Made by a program: the position numbers and the translations under genes. Shown in pieces: positions 54,408 to 63,478 of a stretch of DNA of 64,000 nt (the first letter of the stretch is position 1; each line of letters starts with the position of its first letter). This DNA comes from Parvibaculum sp040216885 (GTDB taxonomy: Bacteria > Pseudomonadota > Alphaproteobacteria > Parvibaculales > Parvibaculaceae), in the NCBI GenBank assembly GCA_040216885.1, contig JAVJOG010000021.1, positions 1 to 64,000 on the forward strand, in the 5' to 3' direction. Under the pieces are notes generated by a model. That model ran no database searches. It was not told the origin of the DNA and was given only the letters and a program-made list of their open reading frames with translations.

Positions 54408-55538
54408 ATGGGTAGCGGACCGCTGAGCGGCATCAAGGTTGTCGAATTCGCAGGCATTGGGCCCGGCCCGTTCTGCGGCATGCTGCTTTCCGATATGGGC
54501 GCCGAAGTCATCCGCATCGACCGCAAGGGCGCGCGCGGCGGCTCGAAATTCGACATAGGCTCGCGCGGACGGCGCTCGGTGGCGCTCGACCTCAAGAAGC
54601 CGGAATCGGTCGAGGCCTGCCTGAAGCTGATCGAGAAGGCCGACATCCTGCAGGAAGGTTTCCGTCCGGGCGTGATGGAACGGCTCGGCCTCGGACCGGA
54701 TGTCTGTCTGAAGCGCAATCCGAAGCTCGTTTACGGCCGCATGACCGGCTGGGGGCAAACCGGGCCGCTCGCCAATGCAGCCGGCCATGACATCAACTAC
54801 ATATCGCTCACTGGAGCGCTGCATGCGATCGGCCGGCCGGGCGAGAAGCCGGTGCCGCCGCTCAATCTTGTTGGCGATTTTGGTGGTGGCGCGCTCTATC
54901 TCGCAATGGGCATGCTGGCCGCGCTTGTCGAAGCGCAGCGCAGCGGCGAGGGCCAGGTCGTCGACGTCGCGATGACGGACGGCGCCGCTTCGCTGATGGC
55001 GATGTTCTACGGTTTCACGGCGTCCGGCATGTGGCAGGAACCGCATGGCACCAACATGCTCGATGGCGGTGCGCATTTCTACGACACCTATGAGACGAAG
55101 GACGGTCAGTGGATTTCGATCGGTTCCATCGAGCCGCAATTCTACGCGATCCTGCGTGAGAAAGCCGGACTGACGGACGCCTTGTGGGATGCGCAGATGG
55201 ATCGCGGCCAATGGCCCGAGATGAAAAAGAAGATCGAAGCGGTGTTCAAGACCAAGACGCGCGACGAGTGGTGCAAGATCATGGAAGGCACCGACATCTG
55301 CTTTGCTCCGGTGCTTTCGATCAAGGAAGCCAAGGACCATCCGCACAACAAGGCGCGCCAGACCATTGTCGAGATCGACGGCGTGGCGCAGCCCAATGTC
55401 GCGCCGCGCTTCTCGCGCACGGAATCGAAAATCCAGGGCCCGGCGCCGCAGATCGGCGAGCATACCGAGAGCGCACTCAAGGATTGGGGCTTCTCGGGCG
55501 GCGATGTCGAGGCGTTGAAAAAGGCGGAAGCGATTTGA
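54408..55538 (+). CDS. Alpha-methylacyl-CoA racemase (CaiB/BaiF family III CoA transferase fold)
   Basis: A 376-residue protein beginning MGSGPLSGIKVVEFAGIGPG, then FCGMLLSDMGAEVIRIDR. The sequence GHDINYISLTGALHAIG and VGDFGGGALYLAMGM carry the catalytic His and Asp region of AMACR, so racemisation of 2-methylacyl-CoA esters is more likely than CoA transfer. This allows (R)- and (S)-branched acids to enter beta-oxidation. A clear AAGGGAG precedes the ATG. It overlaps the histidine phosphatase gene and faces away from an acyl-CoA ligase, which could feed it. Confidence 0.9.
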   Translation: MGSGPLSGIKVVEFAGIGPGPFCGMLLSDMGAEVIRIDRKGARGGSKFDIGSRGRRSVALDLKKPESVEACLKLIEKADILQEGFRPGVMERLGLGPDVCLKRNPKLVYGRMTGWGQTGPLANAAGHDINYISLTGALHAIGRPGEKPVPPLNLVGDFGGGALYLAMGMLAALVEAQRSGEGQVVDVAMTDGAASLMAMFYGFTASGMWQEPHGTNMLDGGAHFYDTYETKDGQWISIGSIEPQFYAILREKAGLTDALWDAQMDRGQWPEMKKKIEAVFKTKTRDEWCKIMEGTDICFAPVLSIKEAKDHPHNKARQTIVEIDGVAQPNVAPRFSRTESKIQGPAPQIGEHTESALKDWGFSGGDVEALKKAEAI

Positions 55539-56293
55539 CCGCACTTCCCGGCACGACGGGTCGGCGGCGCATCTACCTGATGCGGCACGGCCATGTCGAT
55601 TATTTCGGACCGGAAATCCTGGCGGCGGGCGGCGACACGAAGGTGGTGCCACTAACGCCGCTCGGACAGGAGCAGGCGACTGCCGCCGGCAAGGCGCTCG
55701 CCCATGTGCAGTTCGATCGCGCGGTCTGTTCCGGTGTCCCACGTACGCGGCAAACAGCAGAGCGGGTGCTGGCCGAGCAGTCGGCGGCGGTTCCGTTTCT
55801 TGAAGTGGAACCCGATCTGATCGAGATTCATGGCGGCAGTTTTGGCAATGTGAAGAGCCGGTCGGAGCTTGCGGCCAAGATGGCCTACTATTTCGAGACG
55901 GCGGGAGAACCCGGCACGACAATGCTCGAAGGCGGCGAGGTTTTCGCCGAGGCGCAACGGCGTACCGTCGGCGCCGTTACGCGATTGCTGGCCGAACCCG
56001 GCTGGCACACGATACTGGTCGCCGCCCATGAAGGCACGAACAGGCTGATACTCGGATGGGCTGCCACGGGTTGCTCGCTGAAGGAAGGGCTCAAGGCCGT
56101 GCAGGCCTTCGAGCAAGACCCTGCGTGCATCAACGTCATCGACTTCGACATGGTGCCGGCCGCCGACGGGAGCCTGGGCACCGAAATCCAGCGGAGCCTC
56201 ATCAAATCGGTCAATGTAACGCCTTATAATTACGTCAAGCACGGGATGAACATGACCAGCCTCGAAGCCATTTTCGCGCGGGAGCCGCTCTAG
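55535..56293 (+). CDS. Histidine phosphatase family protein
   Basis: A 252-residue phosphoglycerate-mutase-fold protein. The phosphohistidine motif is LMRHGHVDYFG (RHG), and the second catalytic His lies in VAAHEGTNRL. The start is a TTG that overlaps the preceding stop codon (TTGA), so translation is coupled to the racemase gene. Whether it acts on CoA esters, sugars or another phosphate is not visible. C-terminal NVTPYNYVKHGMNMTSLEAI is a conserved tail of this subgroup. Confidence 0.85.
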   Translation: MTALPGTTGRRRIYLMRHGHVDYFGPEILAAGGDTKVVPLTPLGQEQATAAGKALAHVQFDRAVCSGVPRTRQTAERVLAEQSAAVPFLEVEPDLIEIHGGSFGNVKSRSELAAKMAYYFETAGEPGTTMLEGGEVFAEAQRRTVGAVTRLLAEPGWHTILVAAHEGTNRLILGWAATGCSLKEGLKAVQAFEQDPACINVIDFDMVPAADGSLGTEIQRSLIKSVNVTPYNYVKHGMNMTSLEAIFAREPL

Positions 56294-56362
56294 GAGATCT
56301 GGCCTTCCGGCGGCGGCAGGCGTAGCCTCGGCTCATCGTCATCGCCTTTCGGGGAGGAAAGG

Positions 56363-56962
56363 ATGAGCAACGAGCTTCTGGGCACGGTCGACCATATCGG
56401 CGCGGCGAAGACGCCGGCACCGTCGATCACCGGTTTTCACCACATCGCCTATCGCTGCCGTGACGCCGAGGAGACGCGCAAGTTCTATTGCGACCTGCTG
56501 GGACTGAAGCCCGCAGCGGCGCTCGCCTTCGACAAGAGTCCTGGCACTGGCAAGGACCGTCCCTTCATGCATCTCTTTTTCGAGATGGGCGACGGCAAGT
56601 TCATCGCCTTTTTCGACGAGCCGACAAGCGCGAGCGATGATGTCTTTCGGATAAAGGACGGTATCGAGGACTATCACTTCGCCTTCGAGGTTTCCTCGAT
56701 GGAGGAAATCCAGACGTTTATATCGCGTTTCAAGGAGGCGAAGGTGCCGGTCTTCGGTCCGATCGACCATCACTTTTGTCACTCGATCTACTTTTTCGAT
56801 CCGAACGGTCTCGCGTGCGAAATCACCGTACGGGACGCAAAGCATGACGAGATCATGAAGGCGGAAGGCGACCGCGCGGCCCAGGCGATTCATGAATGGA
56901 CAGAGAAGACCCGCGCCCTCAAGAAAACACGCCTCAAGCTGCTGTCGCAGGCTGCCGACTGA
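56363..56962 (+). CDS. VOC family protein (glyoxalase/dioxygenase fold)
   Basis: A 199-residue protein with a vicinal-oxygen-chelate fold: FHHIAYRCRDAEETRKFYCD, YHFAFEVSSMEEIQ and SIYFFDPNGLACEITV. The spacing of His, His and Glu fits metal binding. It could be a dioxygenase, lyase or epimerase. A C-terminal basic helix (WTEKTRALKKTRLKLL) extends beyond the usual domain. AGGAAAGG precedes the ATG. It follows the phosphatase by 69 bases and ends six bases from the convergent ligase gene, so it is probably the third gene of the racemase operon. Confidence 0.85.
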   Translation: MSNELLGTVDHIGAAKTPAPSITGFHHIAYRCRDAEETRKFYCDLLGLKPAAALAFDKSPGTGKDRPFMHLFFEMGDGKFIAFFDEPTSASDDVFRIKDGIEDYHFAFEVSSMEEIQTFISRFKEAKVPVFGPIDHHFCHSIYFFDPNGLACEITVRDAKHDEIMKAEGDRAAQAIHEWTEKTRALKKTRLKLLSQAAD

Positions 56963-56968
56963 CGGGCT

Positions 56969-58630
56969 TCATGTCCCGATCATTTCCCTGAGCTGACGCC
57001 GCAATACCTTGCCGAGAGGGTTGCGCGGAAGCGCCTCGGCGAGTTCGAGGCGTTCCGGCAGTTTGTAAGCCGCGATGTCAGCCTTCATCAGATGCGCGCG
57101 GATGTCGTCCAGTGTCACGCTTTCTCCATCGGCAGGTACCGCGACTGCGCAAATGCGCTCGCCCATGACGGCATCGGCATAGCCGACGACGGCCGCTTCC
57201 TTGATTTTCGGCAGGCCCGCCAGCAAGCCGTCGATTTCGCCGGGCGAGATGTTCATGCCGCCGCGAATGATGATGTCCTTGGCGCGCTCGACGAAGCGAT
57301 AGTAGCGGTTTCCGGTACCTGCGATCTCGAAGACGTCGCCGGTGTGGAAGAAGCCGTCCTTGTCGATGGCATCCGTGGGCCCGCCGCCGTCGCCGGCACG
57401 GTAGTAGCCCGCGAAGACGGTTGCGCCCTTGATCAGCAACTCGCCGGGCTTGCCGGGCTCGGAAATCTCCGTGCCCGTTTGAATGTCGACCAATTTCGTC
57501 TCGATGGCAGTGGCGATCTTTGCCGGCCATTCGAGATCCTTGACGCCGAAGCGCGGGAAAAACTGCGCGCGTTCTTCCGGGTCGGGCACGTCGCCCGCAC
57601 CCGAAATCAGGCAGGTGCCCTCGTTGGAGCCAAAGATGTTGACGATGGGCAGGCCGTACTTCTCCTGCCAGGTCTTGACCATCCATGGCGAGAGCGGCGC
57701 CGAGCCCGAACCGATGCTGCGCACCGCCGAGAGATCGAGCGAGGCCATCAGCTTCTCTTCCTTGAGCAGCAGCGAAAGCACGGCGGGCGGCGCGACCGTG
57801 TAAGCGATTTTCTCGCCGACAAGCTGTTTCAGGAAAACCGGAAGATCGAACGGGTGATGCTGCACCAGCGTTCCGCCGGTCAGCAGCCACGGCATGAAGC
57901 AGCCGCCTATCGCAGCCATGTTGACCAGCGGAAAGGGGTTCAGCACCGTGTCGCCGGGTTGAAGGCCGGCTGCGTCGGCGCAGGCGACACCGGCGATCAT
58001 CCAGTGATTGTGACTGCGGGGAACGCCCTTGGGTCGTGCCTCGGTACCCGACGTCCAGCAGATCGTTGCGGCGTCATTGGCGTCGGATTTCGGCGCGGCG
58101 TCGAGCCCTGCCGTATCTGCCGCCGGCCATTGCGTTTCGCCGATCACGAAGATGCTTGCGCGCGCAGGCAGGTTGGGCTTCAGGCTCTCGAACATCGCCG
58201 CGTGATCGTGGCCGCGAATGCTGCGCGCCGTCACGGCGGCCTTGGCGCCGACGAAGCCCAGCACGTCGCCCAGCTCATGGGCACGCCATTGCACAGGCGC
58301 CGGCGTGACGATGAGGCCGATGCGCCATGCGGCGAGGTAGACGGCCACAAGCTCCACGACGTTCGCGAGCTGCACCGCCAGCACGTCGTCCTTCTTCAGC
58401 CCTGCGGCAAGAAAGGCCGTGGCGATCCGGTTCGCTTCGCCTGCGAGTTCACCATATGTCAGGCGGCGTGGCGCATGTCCGTCGATGTCGGCGCGATTGA
58501 GCGGGTCCGCAATGGCCAGCCGGTCGGGCGTTGCTGCTGCATTGACCCGAAAACGCGCATCGATTGTCTCGCTGCCCCACCAGCCGGCGCGTGTATGGGC
58601 CGCGATTTCCTGCTCCGATGCCAGGATCAT
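56969..58630 (-). CDS. AMP-dependent acyl-CoA ligase (cyclohexanecarboxylate-CoA ligase-like)
   Basis: A 553-residue adenylate-forming ligase. CWTSGTEARPKGVPRSHNH is the ATP-binding loop, in which the usual T/S-SG start is preceded by CW. NIFGSNEGTCLISG, GDVFEIAGTGNRYYRFVERA and PRNPLGKVLRR (catalytic Lys) follow. It resembles 2,3-dihydroxybenzoate and cyclohexanecarboxylate ligases. GGGAGGAG lies eight bases before the ATG. It is the last of three same-strand genes after the solute-binding protein and the flavoprotein, so they may be one catabolic unit. Confidence 0.87.
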   Translation of the reverse strand: MILASEQEIAAHTRAGWWGSETIDARFRVNAAATPDRLAIADPLNRADIDGHAPRRLTYGELAGEANRIATAFLAAGLKKDDVLAVQLANVVELVAVYLAAWRIGLIVTPAPVQWRAHELGDVLGFVGAKAAVTARSIRGHDHAAMFESLKPNLPARASIFVIGETQWPAADTAGLDAAPKSDANDAATICWTSGTEARPKGVPRSHNHWMIAGVACADAAGLQPGDTVLNPFPLVNMAAIGGCFMPWLLTGGTLVQHHPFDLPVFLKQLVGEKIAYTVAPPAVLSLLLKEEKLMASLDLSAVRSIGSGSAPLSPWMVKTWQEKYGLPIVNIFGSNEGTCLISGAGDVPDPEERAQFFPRFGVKDLEWPAKIATAIETKLVDIQTGTEISEPGKPGELLIKGATVFAGYYRAGDGGGPTDAIDKDGFFHTGDVFEIAGTGNRYYRFVERAKDIIIRGGMNISPGEIDGLLAGLPKIKEAAVVGYADAVMGERICAVAVPADGESVTLDDIRAHLMKADIAAYKLPERLELAEALPRNPLGKVLRRQLREMIGT

Positions 58631-58671
58631 GTGTTGCGCTCCTCCCAAAGCGTACTGCGGGCGTTTCGTCC

Positions 58672-59607
58672 TTATCGTTTCTTCGCCTGCTCGTATTCCT
58701 CCCGCAGCCGCGCAACGAGGCCGGCCGCGGTCTCAACCCGGTCGATCATGCCAACGCCATGGCCTGCCGACCAGACCTGCGCCCATCGTTTGGCGCCGGA
58801 TTGCGGGTCGGTGAAATCGATATCGGGGTTCCTTTCCAACGCGTCGAGGTCCATGCCGGCCCTTGCAATGCTCGGCTTCAGCCAGTTGGCGGCGACGCCG
58901 GTGATGGCACGGGTGAGGATCAGGTCGTCGACGGTCGAACCGATCAGCATGTCGCGATACTCGGGCGCAGCCAGGCTTTCGGTGCAGGCGATGAAGCGCG
59001 TACCCATGTAAGCGAGGTCGGCGCCTAGCACTTCAGCGGCGCGAATGCCGGCGCCATCGGTGATACCGCCGCCTAGTACGATCGGTCCGTCGAAGAATTC
59101 ACGCACGGCCGGCACGAAGGAAAAACCGGTCATCTGTCCGGTATGCCCGCCGGCGCCGGCGGCCACCAGCACCAGCCCGTCGACGCCCGCCGCGGCGGCC
59201 TTGCGCGCGAATGGAACCGAGTTCACATCGGCGAAGACAAAACCGCCATAGTCGTGCACGCGCTCAACGATGGCGCGCGGGCTACCAAGAGCGGTGATGA
59301 CCATCGGCGCCTTGTAGCGGACAACGAGGTCCATGTCCTCGTCGAGCCGCGCATTCGAGCGGTGCACGACGACGTTGGCGGCCCAGGGCGCATCATTGGC
59401 GCCGAGACCGCGCGCAATCATGTCCATCCATTCGTCGAGGACCGCAACGGTGCGCGCGTTGGGCGTCGGGAAGGACCCAATGACACCTTCCCGGCAAGCC
59501 GCCAGCACGAGTTCCGGGCCGGAGATCAATAACATCGGCGCGGCGACCAGTGGTAGCCTCACGCGTGACCGCCAGTCTCCAGGCAACCGGGATGACAGGT
59601 TCATCAT
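58672..59607 (-). CDS. Nitronate monooxygenase-like flavoprotein (NPD/2-nitropropane dioxygenase family)
   Basis: A 311-residue FMN-dependent TIM-barrel protein: LPLVAAPMLLISGPELVLAA at the start, then AAGAGGHTGQMTGFSFVP and VLGGGITDGAGIRAAEVLGA with FMN phosphate-binding glycines, and YMGTRFIACTES. The His in GAGGHTG is the proposed catalytic base. In acyl-CoA gene clusters such proteins often act on CoA esters rather than nitronates. Two adjacent ATG codons follow GAGGAA; the first is taken. It starts two bases after the stop of the solute-binding-protein gene. Confidence 0.88.
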   Translation of the reverse strand: MMNLSSRLPGDWRSRVRLPLVAAPMLLISGPELVLAACREGVIGSFPTPNARTVAVLDEWMDMIARGLGANDAPWAANVVVHRSNARLDEDMDLVVRYKAPMVITALGSPRAIVERVHDYGGFVFADVNSVPFARKAAAAGVDGLVLVAAGAGGHTGQMTGFSFVPAVREFFDGPIVLGGGITDGAGIRAAEVLGADLAYMGTRFIACTESLAAPEYRDMLIGSTVDDLILTRAITGVAANWLKPSIARAGMDLDALERNPDIDFTDPQSGAKRWAQVWSAGHGVGMIDRVETAAGLVARLREEYEQAKKR

Positions 59608-59609
59608 TT

Positions 59610-61418
59610 CTATTCCTCGGTCCACCATGTGCCGCTACGATAGCCGTAAAGAGATTCCTTCTCCGGTACTTTCACCTTGTCCCACAGCGCGAGCCATTGG
59701 TCCGGTTGATGGAAGAGCGGGATCATGTAGGCACCTGACAACAATACGCGGTCGAGCGCGCGAACGGCAGCGACGAAATCCTCATGCGCGCGCGCTTCAA
59801 GCATGGCTTCGATCATCGCATCTATCGCCGGTTCCTTCGCACCCATGTAGTTTCGCGTACCGGGCGCGTCGGCCGCGGCGGATCCCCAATAGAAACTCTG
59901 TTCGTTTCCCGGCGAGAGAGACGAAAACCAGCTGTTGAACATCAATTCGAAATCGTAGTTGCTACGCCGCTCCTGGTACTGGCTCGGATCGACATTACGC
60001 ACCGCAATGACAATACCGATGCGCCGGGTCATCGTCGCGTAGGTCAGTGCGAGGCGTTCGTCGTCGGGCGTCGCGACGAGTATTTCAAGCGTCAGAGGAC
60101 GTCCGGTCGCAACCTCGGTCATTATTCCGTTGCGCAGTTCATAGCCCGCCTCTTTCAGCAGCGCGATTGCCGCCGCACGGTTTTGTCGATCCTGGCCGGC
60201 GGGATCTCCCGCCGGTGCATGCCAGCCGCGCTCCATGATCTCCGGTGACACGGCGCCGGGGAAGGGGACCAGCAATTCGCGCTCGCGGGCGCCCGCGGGG
60301 CGACCGTGCGATCCCAATTCCGAATTGTCGAAGAAGCTCTGAGTACGAACGTAAAGGCCGTGATAGAGATTGCGATTGACCCATTCGAAATTGAAAAGCT
60401 GAATCAGCGCGAGGCGGACATTCTTCTCAGCGAATACGGGCTTGCGCGCATTGAAAACGAGTGCGCGCATGCCCGACGGCATGCCGCTCTCGAATGTCTT
60501 CTTGCGTACCTTGCCTTGACGCACTGCGGGAAAATCGTAGCCATTGCTCCAGCGGCCAGGGTCATCCTCGGCTCTTGCATGGTAGAGCCCGGCCTTGAAG
60601 GCCTCGAAGGAGGCGTTGGCGTCGCGGAAATACTCATAGGTGATCCGGTCGATACTGTTGTGGCCTGCGTTCACCGGCAGGCCGGCGCCCCAGTAGTTCT
60701 CGTCGCGCCGGTAGACGATGCGGGCGCCCGGCGTAAAATTTCCAACGACATAGGGACCGCTGCCAACAGGTATTTCGAATCCCGAGCGGTCGAAATCGCG
60801 CCTCTCGTAAACATGTTTCGGAATGATCGGCATGAGACCCAGGATCAGGGGAATTTCGCGGTCGCCGTTGTCTGCAAAGGTGAACTTCACCGTGCGGGGA
60901 CCAGGTCGGTCGATGCGCTCGACCTTGGAATAGTAGGTTTTGAAGTTCGGGCGGCCTTTGTCGCGCAGTGTTTCCAGCGAATAGATCACATCTTCAACCG
61001 TCACCGGCGTGCCGTCCGAAAATCGGGCCTGCGGGTTCAGCGTGAATGAAATCCAGCGGCGATCGTCCGGCATCTCGACCTTCTCGGCGAGTAAGGCGTA
61101 GAGCGTGAACGCTTCGTCATGGCCTCGCGCCAGCAGGCTTTCGAAAACATGCTCGCGCAGGCCAATGGCCGATGTGCCGCGCACGATGAAGGGGTTGAGG
61201 CTGTCGAAGGAACCCGTCGCACCGTAGGTTATCGCGCCGCCTTTAGGAGCTTCGGGATTGGCGTAGGAAAAATGCGTGAAGCCATCGGGGTAAAGCGGCT
61301 CACCATGCATGGCAATTGCGTGATCGGCGGCGGGAGCCGCGAAGGCCGCCAGGACAAAGGACATGACCGCAAGCAGCGCGAGCCATGGCCGAAGCGGGGC
61401 GGACGAGGGGACGGACAA
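59610..61418 (-). CDS. Extracellular solute-binding protein family 5, YejA-like
   Basis: A 602-residue periplasmic binding protein for peptides or similar solutes of an ABC importer. A TTG start is chosen because AAGGAA stands seven bases before it and a good signal peptide then follows (LALLAVMSFVLAAFAAPAAD). The mature part begins with HGEPLYPDGFTHFSYANPEA and GSFDSLNPFIVRG, as in YejA proteins for oligopeptide/microcin C uptake. No permease or ATPase genes are adjacent, so it is an orphan component. It heads the run with the flavoprotein and CoA ligase. Confidence 0.9.
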   Translation of the reverse strand: MSVPSSAPLRPWLALLAVMSFVLAAFAAPAADHAIAMHGEPLYPDGFTHFSYANPEAPKGGAITYGATGSFDSLNPFIVRGTSAIGLREHVFESLLARGHDEAFTLYALLAEKVEMPDDRRWISFTLNPQARFSDGTPVTVEDVIYSLETLRDKGRPNFKTYYSKVERIDRPGPRTVKFTFADNGDREIPLILGLMPIIPKHVYERRDFDRSGFEIPVGSGPYVVGNFTPGARIVYRRDENYWGAGLPVNAGHNSIDRITYEYFRDANASFEAFKAGLYHARAEDDPGRWSNGYDFPAVRQGKVRKKTFESGMPSGMRALVFNARKPVFAEKNVRLALIQLFNFEWVNRNLYHGLYVRTQSFFDNSELGSHGRPAGARERELLVPFPGAVSPEIMERGWHAPAGDPAGQDRQNRAAAIALLKEAGYELRNGIMTEVATGRPLTLEILVATPDDERLALTYATMTRRIGIVIAVRNVDPSQYQERRSNYDFELMFNSWFSSLSPGNEQSFYWGSAAADAPGTRNYMGAKEPAIDAMIEAMLEARAHEDFVAAVRALDRVLLSGAYMIPLFHQPDQWLALWDKVKVPEKESLYGYRSGTWWTEE

Positions 61419-61476
61419 GATATATTCCTTCGAATTTTCCGGACACGGCACATGGCGGTTCCCGGTCCTGTCTACA

Positions 61477-61504
61477 GCGTTAAGCAAATTTGATGGTTTT
61501 TCAA
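61477..61504 (-). promoter_or_regulatory. Putative promoter for the YejA-like gene
   Basis: On the minus strand TTGAAA is followed after 16 bases by TAACGC, about 60-80 bases before the TTG start. The -35 is good, the -10 is weak. Read by eye only. Confidence 0.3.
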
Positions 61505-61627
61505 AGATTTCCAGTGCCTTCTTTATGCCGAAATGCGAGTCTATCAGGATACGGCGCCGGCGGCCTCGCACCGGAAACGGAAGCGGGATCTTCGGCAGTC
61601 ATTTCCGATTCGAAAAGGAACTTCGCC

Positions 61628-62179
61628 ATGTCCCTTCGACGCTTGCTTTCCAGCGTCGCCGCTGCCGCGGCTCTGCTGTCCATAGTCGGTATCGTTCCCG
61701 CCGGCGCTCAATCGGATGCGCCGGAGCCCACGGTTGAAAACTTCGGGACATGGAGCACGCGCTGCGACGAAAACGAGAACACGGCCAAGCGGTGTCATGC
61801 CTTCGTCAACGTCGCGATCGGCGAGGACAAGCAACGGCTGCTCTATCTCGGCATCACCTACGGTCCGCAGGACAGCGATGCCGACGGCGAGAACGAGCTG
61901 TTCCTCTTTGCGATAACGCCGCTCGGCACGTTCCTGCCGGCGGGCATCGGCTGGTCGATCGACGGTAAGGAGAATTTCAGTCAGCAGTTCATGTTCTGCA
62001 TTCCCGGCGGCTGCCAGACCGAAATCATGCTCACCGACCAACGGCTGAACGCGCTGAGGAACGGCAAGGAGATGGAGGTTATGTTCCGGCTCGTTGGAAA
62101 AGGCGATGCGAAGATTCCCCTGAAGCTCGACGGCATCACCAAGGCTATCGCCGCGATACCGGCACCCAAGAAGTCCTGA
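61628..62179 (+). CDS. IalB family periplasmic protein
   Basis: A 183-residue exported protein. A signal peptide (MSLRRLLSSVAAAAALLSIV to PAGAQ) is followed by the invasion-associated-locus-B pattern: VENFGTWSTRCDEN, QFMFCIPGGCQTEIMLTDQR and a C-terminal KIPLKLDGITKAI. Conserved cysteines suggest disulfides. The name comes from Bartonella IalB; in free-living Alphaproteobacteria the role is unknown and does not imply invasion. AAGGAA precedes the ATG. Divergent from the YejA-like gene. Confidence 0.85.
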   Translation: MSLRRLLSSVAAAAALLSIVGIVPAGAQSDAPEPTVENFGTWSTRCDENENTAKRCHAFVNVAIGEDKQRLLYLGITYGPQDSDADGENELFLFAITPLGTFLPAGIGWSIDGKENFSQQFMFCIPGGCQTEIMLTDQRLNALRNGKEMEVMFRLVGKGDAKIPLKLDGITKAIAAIPAPKKS

Positions 62180-62181
62180 CG

Positions 62182-62904
62182 CTAGTCGTCGCGCGTCGGC
62201 GCGACGATGCTGCGCATCCAGCCGAGAACGGTGTTGTCTCGCGCGAGATAGCGCGTCAGCTTGTCCATATCGCGCTTGAGGCGTTCATAGTCGCCAAAGA
62301 GTTCAGCTCGCGTGCGGAACGTGCGTGATGGATCGAGTTCACGCACGACGCGCGCAGGGTTTCCTGCCGCTATGCAGTTCGCCGGAATATCGCGCGTTAC
62401 CACTGCCCCCGCACCGATAATGCTGTTGTCGCCGATCGACACACCCTTGCCGACGATTGCCCGCACGCCAAGCCAGACATTGCGGCCGATAACGATCGGG
62501 CGGTGCTTGTCCAGTTCGGCGGTGCGATTGTAAGTGTCGTGCCAGTCGGAATCCGAGATATAGCATTGGCTGGCGATCATCGTATCGCTCCCGATGACGA
62601 TGTGGTCGGAGGCAACGATATGCGTCCCCGGACTAATCAGTACATTGTCGCCGATCTCGATGCAGCCCTCGCGGTCGCCGGTGCGCCACGTTGCGATGCG
62701 CACGAAATTTCCCTTTGCTGCGTGAAGGTGAAGATGCGATCCGGCTGAGATGCCGCCGCCCCACAACTCGATGTTCCACGGGCTCGTAACGTCAAGGCCG
62801 GGGCCAAGTGCGTCGAATCCCGGCACCAGAAAACGTTTCGCGTAGGATCCTGTCCAGCCGTTGAGGATCCGGCGGATAAAATAAGGTCTTCGATCGCGCC
62901 GCAA
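62182..62904 (-). CDS. Left-handed beta-helix (hexapeptide) acyltransferase
   Basis: A 240-residue acetyl- or acyl-CoA transferase. Hexapeptide repeats cover most of it (IEIGDNVLISPGTHIVASDH and GVRAIVGKGVSIGDNSIIGA), with the active-site-type His in SDSDWHDTYN and the C-terminal IPANCIAAGNPARVVREL typical of maltose/serine O-acetyltransferase-like enzymes. The start is a TTG after GGGGAAGGG; no ATG is available between the HspQ gene and the conserved part. It may modify surface sugars. It lies 79 bases after hspQ on the same strand. Confidence 0.82.
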   Translation of the reverse strand: MRRDRRPYFIRRILNGWTGSYAKRFLVPGFDALGPGLDVTSPWNIELWGGGISAGSHLHLHAAKGNFVRIATWRTGDREGCIEIGDNVLISPGTHIVASDHIVIGSDTMIASQCYISDSDWHDTYNRTAELDKHRPIVIGRNVWLGVRAIVGKGVSIGDNSIIGAGAVVTRDIPANCIAAGNPARVVRELDPSRTFRTRAELFGDYERLKRDMDKLTRYLARDNTVLGWMRSIVAPTRDD

Positions 62905-62983
62905 CGTCGTGAGCCCTTCCCCTGACGAGACGCCACCTCTTCGGCGGGCGGCGTACGCTATCTGATTAGCATGGAGGCAAGCG

Positions 62984-63319
62984 CTAATGTGCGGATTTCG
63001 CGCGGATCGCGTAGACGCCGCCTTGCAGCGTGCCGAAAAGCTCGTGGACTTGGGGATGGCGTATCGGCTCGCCCGATTCGTCGGGCAGCAGGTTTTGCTC
63101 CGATACATAGGCGACGTATTCGGTCTCCGCATTCTCGGCCAGCAGGTGATAATAGGGCTGGTCCTTGCGCGGACGCACTTCCTCGGGAATCGACAGCCAC
63201 CATTCGTCGGTATTGTTGAAGGTCGGGTCGACGTCAAAGATTACCCCACGAAAAGGGTAGAACCTGTGGCGTACAATCTGGCCGATGCGAAATTTGGCTT
63301 GCCGGTTAACTTCCATCAC
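62984..63319 (-). CDS. hspQ: HspQ heat-shock / hemimethylated-DNA-binding-domain protein
   Basis: A 111-residue protein with the YccV-like domain: KFRIGQIVRHRFYPFRGVIF, PFNNTDEWW-like PTFNNTDEWWLSIP and QPYYHLLAENAETEYVAYVS. In E. coli HspQ is an adaptor and substrate of the Lon protease and binds hemimethylated oriC DNA in vitro. In Alphaproteobacteria its role is less clear. Frame and length are normal. Divergent from the reductase gene at the right edge. Confidence 0.9.
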   Translation of the reverse strand: MMEVNRQAKFRIGQIVRHRFYPFRGVIFDVDPTFNNTDEWWLSIPEEVRPRKDQPYYHLLAENAETEYVAYVSEQNLLPDESGEPIRHPQVHELFGTLQGGVYAIRAKSAH

Positions 63320-63413
63320 GTCGTCGCACTCCCCGGTACATTACACAATTCTAGCAGGTGAAACGCCGGCACGAAAACCCCGCAGCCGAAGGGTTCTGGT
63401 TTCACGAGCGGCA

Positions 63414-63442
63414 TTGCCATTCGTCGGTAAATTCCCAATATG
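63414..63442 (+). promoter_or_regulatory. Putative promoter for the old-yellow-enzyme gene
   Basis: TTGCCA and AATATG are separated by 17 bases and lie about 37 bases before the start codon of the reductase gene. The spacing is ideal but the -10 is imperfect. Read by eye. Confidence 0.35.
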
Positions 63443-63478
63443 GCGAGCATCGACATTCACCGCATTCAGGAGACCTTC

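Noticed and set aside
57092..59011. Open frame of about 640 codons opposite the CoA ligase and flavoprotein genes
   Set aside because: Shadow of two real genes; no conserved motif.
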